DNA from: Adiantum capillus-veneris
Taxonomy: Eukaryota; Streptophyta; Polypodiopsida; Polypodiales; Pteridaceae
Direction: 5' to 3'
DNA: 64,000 nt
Assembly: GCA_014529385.2 (NCBI GenBank)
Contig: CM043966.1
Coordinates: 141,162,211-141,226,210 of the forward strand
Below are positions 54,436 through 64,000 of this stretch, one piece after another. The notes beneath the pieces were generated by a model. It was not told the DNA's origin, ran no database searches, and saw only the letters and a program-made list of their open reading frames with translations. The number at the start of each line of letters is the position of its first letter. Positions within the stretch are counted from its first letter, which is position 1. The position numbers were made by a program, and so were the translations under genes.

Positions 54436-57400
54436 CTAGGCCAAAAGTATCCTGCTTGTAGAATCTAGAGCAAAATGACCACCGCAGACGCCGTCATGGC
54501 AGCTTGAGATTATTTCGGTGATTTCACTGGAGGTTGGCACCCGCCTGAGAATTTGATCTTTGCCCTTACAATATAAGTGCTTGTCTATAAGGCGGTACCT
54601 GGTAGCCTTCCTTACCAGCCATTGTTTTTGGCCTTTCGTGTGTCCTGTTGGACATTCCCCTGTATTCAGGAAGCTGATGATATCAGGCATAGCATCACTG
54701 CCTTGAAAGAGGGGTAGCTTTAATTTGATTGCTCCTATGGAAGCATCTTGTATTCTTTCTTTAGCCAGTGCATCTGCCTCTTGATTTTCTGCTCTGGGAA
54801 TGTGGAAGAGTCTTACCGCTTCAAACTTCTTCCGAACGTCCTTAACTTGGCGAAGTTGACCATGTAAAACCTGATTCTTGCACTCCCAGGTGCCATTTAT
54901 CTGCCTTATCAAAAGTAAAGCGTCGCCGAACACATTCAAGCACTGAATTTTGTGTGAAATACATTGTTCCAGCCCAAGGATTAGGGCTGCATATTCTACC
55001 TCATTGTTAGAGTGGGAGTGTGATAACTGCCCTATGGAGAATACTCTTTCCTGGTGTTCATTGAAAATGACCATGCTTGCTGCAGACTGATCCAATGTTC
55101 TCTTGTATGCTCCGTCAAAGAAAAGAGAGTGAGCTCTCTCTAGCTTAGGGCTCTCTTTAATTGGTGTTCCTTCCTTTGCTTCCGTGTTGACCTTCAGTTT
55201 CCTCTCGTAGTGGCGATGAGTGAGAATTCCTGCTAGACTAGCCCTGGTGGAGTTTTCTACTTGCATGGTGTAATCAAACTCTTGTAGTCTAATTAACCAC
55301 TTTGAGATCCTAGAGGAGACATCCATGTGTCGCATTACATAAGGAAAAACCTCTTCCATTGTCAGGATTACAAATGGTCTAGGCAAGAGATAGGAGCGGA
55401 ATTTCGTGGTAGCAAACATCAGTGCCAGAACCATGTGTTCTACTTCGGTGAATCCCTTCTCTGATGGGGTCATGACCCAACTAGAGAAGTAAATAGGGCG
55501 CATGAAAGAAGTTTTGGGATCCTTTTGCATTAGTACTACTCCCAGAGTATCATTTCCCACACTAGGGTTCACATAGAATGGCTCGTCCCACTTGGGGGGT
55601 GAAATAGTGGGAAGCTTAGATAGGACTTGCTTTACCTCAGTGAACTGTTGTTCGTTCTCTTCACTCCATGAGAAAACATCCCTTTGGGTGAGTTGTTGTA
55701 GGGGAAGGACCACTTGAGATAGCAGGTGCATGAACCTGCTTAAATATCTTACCTTCTGAAGGAAAGAAACCAACTGCTTGGCGGTGGTGGGAGATGATAA
55801 AGATACTAGAGCCTGAATTTTGCTAGGGTCAGCCTCGATTCCTTTTGTTGAAATTACATGACCAAGGAGAGTGACCTTGCTCTCACCAATGTGACACTTG
55901 TCCACGTTGAGTTGGCCACCCAGGGTTTGTAGCCTGGTTAAGCCATCATAGACTTTGCTTAGATGAAGGGCTCGTGAGCTATAGATGCAAAAATCATCTA
56001 TGAAAACCCGTATTGATGTTCCAAAGTAGGGTTGGAAAACAAAGGTCACATAGCGTTGAAATGTGGCTGGGGCGTTGGTGAGGCCAAATGGCATCACTCT
56101 GTAGGCGAAACATCCCCAAGGTGTGATGAAGGTTGTCTTCTTCTGATCCTCCTCCGCAATGCTAATCTGGAAGTATCCTGGGTAGCCGTCGCATACTGTG
56201 TAGCGTTCGTGACCTACCACTTCATTGAGTATTTCGTCCTGGAATGGGAGGGGGAAATGGTCCCTCTTTGTGGCTGCATTGAGAGGTTTATAATCCACAC
56301 AGACTCTCCATTTACCATTTTTTTTTGGTGTGACTACTACTGGGGAGACCCATTCTGAGTCTTCGACAGGGTAGATGAAACCTGCTTGTAGCAAACTCCT
56401 TACTTCTTTAAGCAATGCCTCTTGTTGAATCACTCCAAGTCTTCTAAGCTTCTGTACTACGGGTTTACTGCCTTCCTTGAGTTTTATGTGGTGTTGCACT
56501 ACTGTAATTCCTGTGATCTTATCATAGCCATCAATGAACAAAGTAGTGAAGTTGCCTAACATAGAGACATACTCCTTCCTCTCTTCATTGGTTAACTCAT
56601 TTGAGAGAATTTTTTGTAGCTTACTTGCATCCTCCAATGACTGCTTACCTGATGGTCCCTCTTTGTTTGCTGAGGTTGCTTCAGATTGTGTTAATCTGTT
56701 TGGGTCTTTAAGAATGACTCCCATTACTTCGATGCTACTGTCACTCCCGTCGGTGGTGGTTGTGTCTTCTCCTGAGGTAGACGAGGAGTCGCTGGTGGAC
56801 TCGTCTTCTGAAGCCTCCAAGATCATATTGCGCTGCTTCCCAGTCCTCATGTCGTAGAATATGGACTTCCCTTTAGCATCCTTCATCTGGATCATCCCGG
56901 TGCTCCAGTCTTGTTTTGCTTCCATGGCCATAAGCCAAGGCCTTCCAAGAATGATGGGGTAGCCCTCTCCTTTGTGTGGCATGACAAAGATGTCTACCTC
57001 CACTTCCGTATTGAATGATTTTACTTTAACCGCATTTACAATGCCTACGCATTTTACTCTTACATTGTTTGCCATCTTGGCTCGGTAGGGTACCGGCCTA
57101 CTTACCTCTAGACCTAGATGGTGCATCATCTTTTCACTCATGATGCATATTTGCGTGCCACCATCTATGTAGACGTTTGAAATCCGCTGCCCTTTGATGT
57201 GAGCATCCATGGTTGGCAAGATGTCATCAAGATCCCTCCCAGAGATAGCCCCAGCTATCCGTGGTTTTGATTTCCTGGTACTTACCATCTTCATCCATTG
57301 CCTCCTCATTCTGGGTGCAAGGTGGAGTAATTGGGGCCACGTTATCTTCGGGCCCTGCATTAACACATCCTGAACTAAGTCATAGGGTTGTGCCTCCTCA

Positions 57401-57885
57401 CCTAGTGAGAAGTCCACTATGTCTATCTTCCGCCATGGTTTAGCTGCTTGTTTGCTAGACTCGGCTTTCCCTTTCATGTTCTCTTCCTTTTGAGATGCCT
57501 CCTCGTGCCTCACACGTTTCACTCCCATAGCATCCACTTCTTCTACCTTCGCTTTTCCTTTGTGCTTCTCTCGAGCTGACTCTTCTACCTTCGCCTTCCC
57601 TTTAGCCTCTAAGCTAATGACACTCACCGCTTGGTTCACCGCAGGTGGTGGGGGTAGTGGCGGAATGAGAGGTTGGGGTGGTGGTTGCTGCTGTATAGGT
57701 GGTCGCAGGATTTGGATTGCTGGGATGAGTCCTGGCTGTCTTGGTGGTGGTCTTACTCTTGGCGGAGAGATCTGATTCTGTCTCCCCCCTCTATTAAAGT
57801 TCTGCCTTCTTGGGTGTGGGCAGTAGTACATTCCATGGCCGTCTTCTCCGCAGTTGTAACAGTGGTATTTTGGGTTCTGCCTTCA
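54436..57885 (-). CDS. Element G protease, reverse transcriptase and two RNase H domains
   Basis: This frame is open from 57831 (1,131 codons) and extends in frame to the zinc knuckle CYNCGEDGHGMYYC at about 57870. Protease: YIDGGTQICIMSEKM (D-G-G) and PIILGRPWLMAME. RT: VVTPKKNGKWRVCVDYKPLN, FITPWGCFAYRVMPFGLTNA and RVFIDDFCIYSS (F-I-D-D). First RNase H: FYVNPSVGNDTLGVVLMQ, TEVEHMVLALMF and ILTMEEVFPYV; the first Asp is Asn and a later Asp is Met, so its active site is lost. Second RNase H: LFFDGAYKRTLDQSAASMVI, NNEVEYAALILGLE, LNVFGDALLLIRQ and ENQEADALAKE, with D-E-D-D all present. This arrangement is characteristic of Tat elements. Confidence 0.9.
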
Positions 57886-58607
57886 TTGTCCTCTTCCTTG
57901 TTCTGGATTTCTGCCAGATGCATGCCCTTGCTGCACCAGATGCACATATAAACTCTCTAGTTGGGTGGTGATGCGACTTAGCAGGTCTTGCTGCTCCTCT
58001 GCTGTCTCCTATGGTTGGACTCTATGGTTGACTGTTGCAGCCACTGGGGTTGGTCGGGCCGAGCTTGTTTCCTCTGACTCGTTTACTCTTGCTTGCATGC
58101 GCAGCTCTTGTCTTTAAGGCGGGCTACTTCGACTGCCAACTCATATGTTGCAGGAAACCTTCCCTTCACCTTCTCTCTAAGCGACGACCATAGACCAGCA
58201 ATGAAACGGTCCTTCTTCAGGAAATTAGGCGCTCCTTCGCCTTCCTCCAGTGTGGCAACCCATCTCTCCCATAGGTCCACAAACTTTGATTCATAGGTGG
58301 CGTACTCCAGCAGGCCTGCCTGCTTTAATTCTGTCAATAGCTGCCATAGCTTCTCCGAGGTTGTGCCTCCACCAAACCTCTTTACAAAAGCAGCCCTTAA
58401 CACATCCCATGCATTCTTGGTAGCCTGGGGCAATTCATTGTACCAGGACATGGCCTCTACTTTCATCAGTAGAGGAAAAGTTCTAAGTCGTGAAGCGTCG
58501 TCATCTTTGATGGAGACGACACAAGCAATGTCAAAATCATCCAAAAAGTCGATGGTGAGATCTTCTCCCTTCTTTCCATTGAACATGGGGAAAGAAACAC
58601 TTGCCAT
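57886..58607 (-). pseudogene. Element G gag
   Basis: 58083-58607 encodes MASVSFPMFNGKKGEDLTID, FLDDFDIACVVSIKDDDASR, LRTFPLLMKVEAMSWYNELP and WDVLRAAFVKRFGGGTTSEK. It ends LWERWVATLEEGEGAPNFLK, a standard retrotransposon Gag core of about 170 residues. A one-base change near 58110 moves the continuation (ELRMQARVNESEETSSARPT, LLSRITTQLESLYVHLVQQG) into the pol frame, where TAG near 58010 and TGA near 57885 precede the zinc knuckle. ATG 58607 is the first Met of the block. Confidence 0.85.
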
Positions 58608-58655
58608 GGTGGTGACTCGGGAAATTACAAACCTTTAAAAAAAAAAAAAAAAACA

Positions 58656-59901
58656 TCAACAACAACTGCTCATAGGGGTTTCTTTCAGGGGCGAATGGAT
58701 AGGCAAAAACATGATAAAAATAGACACATTAAAGGAATGATGGTAATCTAGTATGGGGAGAATGATGGGGTTCGGGGAATTGAGGATTTCTCCTAGTACT
58801 GCCGCACCAAATAGGTAGACGATCTTCTGTTGGTAGAAGACTTTCCTATCCACATAGATGTTTACATGCATATGCTGCAGGAATCTGAACGGGAATGCTG
58901 TCGGCCCATTTTCCATTATGCACAAAGGGTGAAATAAATACTTACACTCTTACCGTGCCAGTGTAGATGAGTCGGCACATCCACAAGAGGTCGTCACCTT
59001 TCATGGGTTCTACCCTTCCTTCGTTGCTCAGCACGTACGGGGTGATGGCGACGCGTCTGACCACTCCCAGTCTCTTGGCTAACAGCAATTGTAGGTAATT
59101 TCCGTAATCGGCATGTTGCATGAATTCTACTCCATTCAGCTGCAGCTCATCTCCAGCCTACTGGGTCTCTCCCGTGGTAGAGAGCTTCTTCAGGATAAGT
59201 TGTACAGGGAGGGGAGGAAGGTCCTCCACTTGCTTCCCAAAACAGCGAGAGCAGTAGCCGAACCACTCCTCTCTAGGACATGGGAATCTTCTCACCATTT
59301 CTTCCTCTGGATTGTCGAAGTGGATTGGTAGCACTCGTATGCGTCGTGCAAATTGGTAGGCGACCTTCCGCCGCTTTCCTTCAGGTGACTTCTATTTTGA
59401 CAAAGTGGGTACAACCCAGCTCTCTGAGCTTGAAGCACTTGCTTGGCCAAATGCTTCTCCCTTCGGGGTCATGTGTTTCCAGGCTAGCCTATTTTCTCCT
59501 TGCCCTTGGCTCAAGCAGCCCCTTTAGGCCACTTCAGGGTTTTATCTTTGATTGCTGTTTCTTTAGGGAAAAGAGGCCTTACCGTCTGCTCTCCTTCCTT
59601 GACGTGAATGACCTCCTTGCGATGAATGTCAATGTAGAAGACTTCAGCCCTTCCGCTGCCTTCGTTGCTGGCACTCATTGACCATGTGCCTTGGTTGAGA
59701 ACAGTGATGGCACCTCACCAATCTCCTGCCTGATGCTTTCGATTTATAGTTGGAACGAGCGATACGAGATGGAGAATTTACCTCTTGAATGTTGATGACA
59801 TTGCAGCCTGGCAGTAGCACCTCAATGAAGGCGGCTAGGGCCTCCTTCGTCTCTTCTTCTTCTGTCCTCCAGTTAGAAAATTCCTTTAGCCACTCATCCA
59901 T
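58656..59901 (-). pseudogene. Element G unrecognised coding block upstream of gag (ORF1 position)
   Basis: Three pieces. 59644-59901: MDEWLKEFSNWRTEEEETKE through CHHCSQPRHMVNEC, a C-x2-C-x4-H-x4-C knuckle, then a stop. About 58945-59400: after a TAG, SPEGKRRKVAYQFARRIRV, PCPREEWFGYCSRCFGKQVE, then one TAG, then LNGVEFMQHADYGNYLQLLL and RVAITPYVLSNEGRVEPMKG, ending CRLIYTGTVRV at a GTAAG-like donor. 58656-58925: FLQHMHVNIYVDRKVFYQQK and IVYLFGAAVLGEI. I do not recognise it. Ogre-type Tat elements carry an extra ORF of unknown function in this place; a captured host gene fragment is the alternative. Confidence 0.5.
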
Positions 59902-59962
59902 GATTGATGGTGGGCGTCACTTTCAGCATTGTAAACTGAAGGGGTCTTAGAAAAGCCCTCCT

Positions 59963-59976
59963 CCGTGGGGGCACCA
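59963..59976 (-). other. Primer-binding site of element G
   Basis: The minus strand reads TGGTGCCCCCACGG two bases inside the LTR, a variant of the TGGCGCC-type site of elements D and H. Confidence 0.6.
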
Positions 59977-59978
59977 AA

Positions 59979-60622
<644 letters not shown>

Positions 60623-62236
60623 ACTGATAGGAGAGAGGATTGAGTGAATAATTTGGGAGTGCCTACTCTAGTAGAGGGTGCATTTTACAATAAGGTTAGT
60701 GGTTAGTAGTTAGTAATTATCACTAAAAAATATTTACAAAATCATTTACCAAATGGTGAGATATATGATGAGAAAAGTTATAGAAGGGATGAGCTTGTAA
60801 AGAGAGGTTGAAGCTTTGGAGAAGTTGACATTCACCTCTTTACAACACCAGAAGAAGAAGCAGTCAGCATGGCGAAGCAGCGCGTGTCGATGAAGCTATG
60901 TTATTTCAAACCTTGGAAAATTCATGATAAAAGCCTTCATTTGCAGAGGTTATCCTTGGATTTTTGCTGATTTTTTGAAGTTCTTTACAAAGTTGAAGAG
61001 AGTATGGTAATATGGACATATATGTAGAGAGAAAGGGGGACACCTAGGGTGTAGAAATGGAGGATGAAGGCTATGGAGGTGTGAGAGAAGTGGCAATGGT
61101 GAAGAGGGTGAATTAGGACATGGGAGTTGCAAGTTTGGGAGTGGGAAGGAGAGGGAGGAGTGTGTGTGAAAGAGGAAAATGATAAAGTGGAAGAGGGAGT
61201 GTGGCTGCATAGCATGGGAAAACTGAGGTCCACCAATAAAATCATAGCTCACAGCTCGTAGCTCAAAAAAATATGAAAAACTTTGAGGTGAAAGTTCAGC
61301 TCACGAGCTACAACTTTTGTTTGTATCACCTTTTCAAATTCGGGGAGCATGTGATCTTTAAAAATTCAGCAAAATCGACTGTTTTTTCCACTGCACAAGG
61401 TCCTTGTGAGGTCCTTCTTTGGATGATTCTTTTGAATACCTCCAAGAGTGAGCTCCCCATGGTGCATGCATGCATGCCACATACCCTTGACCTTATTTGG
61501 TAGGTCTATAATTGAAGATATTGTTGAGATCATGATATAAGTGAATAGTATAACTAAGAAAATCAAATATTTAGGGGTCTAAAAAAAATATGTACATGTC
61601 AAATATAAATAATATAGGTGGAAAAAATATAAAGGGGTCAAAATAAATCTCTCTCATTATAAGTCTACCATAAAAAGATGAATATTTTTGGTTTTCTAAT
61701 TTATGAGAGTAAAAGAGAATAGATGTAGGAAGGAAAAATCACAATAGTGAAAAAATATACACATAAATAAAACTAGTTTTTTTGGATTTTTGTTGGGATG
61801 GAGTTACACCAAAAATAAGAGAAGCTTGCATGAAATTATTTTTATATGGAATAAAGAGTATGCAAAATGGTAAGAAAAATTATGTTAATGGTGAGTCAAT
61901 GTACATAGCATAAATAACACACCAGAGGTAGAAATATTTAAATAAATACCAAAATAATTATGAAAAATCATTTTATTTAGGCCCTATATACAATGAAATA
62001 TTTACACACAAATGGGCCTTAATATACTTATATTTTTAATATATTTTTTATTTTTTTTGCTCAACTAGCCCAGTGACTAGCTAATTAAGGGTTTTTAAGA
62101 AGATATGGAAAAAGTCCCCTAACTCACACACACCTATATACAATGAAATGGTAGGGATAGCCACAGTGTTTGGATGATTTTGGTAGGGTGCGTTAACTCA
62201 ATATTGCAATTACGGAGAGCCGAAAAACGGCTATCA
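60623..62236. other. Unassigned sequence ending at an LTR-like boundary
   Basis: AT-rich, with a purine-rich stretch at about 61010-61200 and no recognisable gene. The right end, GCCGAAAAACGGCTATCA (to 62236), matches the LTR-end motif at 53333-53348, so the right part is probably a 3' LTR of element H. Confidence 0.5.
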
Positions 62237-62264
62237 TTAGCACTCCCCCAGGATGATGGTATAT

Positions 62265-63050
62265 TCATGTACCATCATAGAGCATCTTTTCCAAAGAGAG
62301 TGCTTCAGAGTCCTTGACGAGGTCTTCATTGTTTGGCCCCTCAGAATTTTGGTTTGAGTTATACTCATGCTTCACGGCACAATACCTACATGAGATAGCT
62401 GCCTTTTGACAGATCTTTGGTAGATCCTTTGATAGAAGGCGACTCAAATAAGGCTTCAAGCGATACCCATTTACCTTCCTAGAGTGCTCTTTCCCATTCA
62501 AGTCCGTAAGCTGATAATAACTTGAGTTGAAAGCCTTTTTGACTATGTATGGCCCCTGCCATCTAGTTTCAAATTTGGCATCAAAATGATTATCGAGTCG
62601 ATTGTCATACCTTAGCACAAGATCTCCTTCATTGATGCCTTTGTCCTTCAGTTTCTTGTCAAGATTTTCCTTCGTCTGTGTGGCTTTCCTCTTGTAGCAC
62701 TCGTATGCTGCCTCTCTTTTCCACTCAAGCTCAGCTAGGGTAAGAAGTCGATCCATCCATGCTTCTTGATCATCTTGTGCTGCTTTTCCATGAAGTCGCA
62801 TTGTTGGAATGTTGAGCTTAATTGGTTGTAAAGCCTCTTGACCATAGACCAAGTGAAATGGTGTGAACTCCGTGGCTTCCCTATATGTGGTTTGATACGC
62901 CCACAAGGCACCATCCAAGAAGTCATCCCACAACTTTGGCTTGTTTTTCACCATCTTTCTAATGATGCCTGCAATGACACCATTAGCTTTTTCTACCAAA
63001 CCATTTGATTGGGGATAGTAGGGTGTACTATGACGATGTAGAATGTGAAG
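62265..63050 (-). pseudogene. Element H integrase C-terminal half
   Basis: Upstream of the first Met the frame reads HRHSTPYYPQSNGLVEKANG, which carries the third catalytic Glu. Then follow KPKLWDDFLDGALWAYQTTY, FTPFHLVYGQEALQPIKLNI, LVLRYDNRLDNHFDAKFETR and WQGPYIVKKAFNSSYYQLTD, the GPY/F-type domain. The frame is open for about 260 codons to 62265. The first two catalytic Asp and the zinc-binding part are deleted. It is closely related to the element G integrase but clearly distinct. Confidence 0.85.
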
Positions 63051-63061
63051 TTCTTCATCGT

Positions 63062-63078
63062 TCCCGGCAGCGGTGCCA
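63062..63078 (-). other. Primer-binding site of element H
   Basis: The minus strand reads TGGCACCGCTGCCGGGA, the Tat/Athila-type primer site, two bases from the LTR. Confidence 0.75.
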
Positions 63079-63080
63079 AA

Positions 63081-64000
63081 TGTTGGGCGGTTACGTCGCT
63101 AGCGGTGGCTATGATAGTGAGAACTCAACCGACAAACAAGAATGTCAGACGAGGACGGAGCTTGACCCGTAGGCGCATGGAAACAAATAGGTGGGTGTCA
63201 AATCACCTACTCGACCTTCTAATGACAATCACTACCAAGGAAATCAAACCTAAGTTCTCAAATACGCAAATGACTGAAATCCGTACTACAAACAAATGTT
63301 ATCCGAACATGATCTAAAGTCATCGAATTAGCCTCAAACTCAAAGGGGGGTCTCTACACTAGGTGAGGACAATACCCTATGAATCTACAATATAATCTCA
63401 ACCTGTAAACACTCCGTGCGGTAAACGCGTATGAAGACAGTCCGAAAAATTCAGGAGACCGAATTCCGACTCCGATGGTACTAATGTGTAGCTCTACTCG
63501 CTGCGGTTCTATAGATATATGGCACGCTTAATTCCGACACACAGGTAGGGAGAAAACTCACATAGAAGCTCGTGGGAGCTCACCTCGCATAGAAGCCGAA
63601 TGAGCACACACTTCGTCTTGGTGCGTAGCTCTCGCCGTTGCTAACACAATGGCGGTGTCGCTTCTCCAATGGCGGCTCCGTAGCTCACGTGGCAAGAGGA
63701 TAGACTCTCTCTCTCTCTCTCTCTCTCAGACACAGTCACGGCGCTTCAAAACTTATCTTGATTAATGATTCAAAAACTGTCTTTAGGTTTACAATAATTG
63801 GCATGTGAAACTACTTGGGGAATACAAGTTGGAAACTCAATTGAGTCCCGCTTATTACAATGAATCGGCTCCATCAAAAAATGAAATGTCGGAAAGACAT
63901 TTATTACAATAAGTGTTTACAAAAATATGAGTGTGAGCAAAAATATATAGGTGTAGTCCTCCACTCAACAATTTGGGTCAAAAGGGAGCAAAACAGGTCC
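63081..64000 (-). repeat. Element H 5' LTR (right), cut by window end
   Basis: Starts TGTTGGGCGGTTACG next to the primer site. Contains a (CT)n tract at about 63703-63727. No second copy was found in the window, so its length is unknown. Confidence 0.6.

Larger units (their letters stand above)
62237..64000 (-). mobile_element. Element H: deletion derivative of a Tat-related Ty3/gypsy element
   Basis: On the minus strand the LTR start (63081, continuing beyond the window) is followed by a primer site. Then, with no gag, protease or RT, comes the integrase C-terminal half, a purine tract CTGGGGGAG and an LTR-end motif at 62236. About 5-6 kb of internal sequence has been deleted between the primer site and integrase. 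Confidence 0.78.

Overview
This window looks like repeat-rich nuclear DNA of a land plant, most likely a homosporous fern. The evidence is a DNA-level array of decayed PPR modules of the type seen in ferns and lycophytes, plant-type Ty3/gypsy lineages (a chromovirus with a tRNA-iMet primer site and a Tat-type element with two RNase H domains), Ty1/copia elements, dense CT/GA/TA microsatellites, and no compact gene or bacterial signal. The fern assignment is inference. I see no intact host gene; almost everything recognisable is a transposable element or a broken gene. Labels used below (A, B, C...) are mine.

Layout. 1-1600: microsatellites, one half of a dispersed repeat pair, and an 80-nt miRNA-precursor-like fold-back (1495-1574). 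1965-2670: tandem repeats of about 211 bp, two of which carry a perfect-length hairpin. 2702-5387 plus 13459-13820: a degenerate PPR pseudogene (minus strand), split by Ty3/gypsy element A (5388-13453, TSD AACGT). 13821-16134: nothing recognised. 16140-27850: chromovirus B (minus, TSD AATTT). Its left LTR holds a deletion-derivative copia element C (16280-19780, TSD CTTGG), its integrase is split by a Mutator-like MITE (22300-22546, 9-bp TSD), and its right LTR contains a 480-bp palindrome.

27985-43432: a 15.4-kb plus-strand LTR element D (TSD GCTGT) with no reverse transcriptase. It encodes unrecognised proteins with a repeated Tyr-x4-Gly-x2-Tyr module, a CCHC-like finger and two retropepsin-like remnants. 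A nearly intact LINE (about 30.97-35.63 kb) and a second copy of the MITE lie inside it. 44195-48085: a second, truncated copy of family A, abutting the gag-protease end of a copia element (about 48086-50244), which in turn abuts an opposite-strand LTR of family B (50245-51260).

51261-60622: Tat-type element G (minus) with gag, protease, RT, a degenerate first RNase H, an intact-looking second RNase H and integrase. The polyprotein has only a few frame breaks. Upstream of gag lies an unrecognised coding block with its own CCHC finger, in the position of the extra ORF1 known from Ogre elements. Its two LTRs carry different expanded microsatellites at the same site, and its left LTR region has homopolymer G/C runs of up to 46 nt. 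62237-64000: deletion derivative H of a related family, with integrase C-terminus, primer site and the start of its LTR, running off the window.

The window records successive nesting: a PPR array was amplified, decayed and hit by A; B was hit by C and by a MITE; D was hit by a LINE and the same MITE family; G landed in an LTR of B's family. The most unusual material is the protein set of element D, the in-frame ORF of element C, the pre-gag block of element G, and the shared MITE whose removal restores the integrase reading frame.
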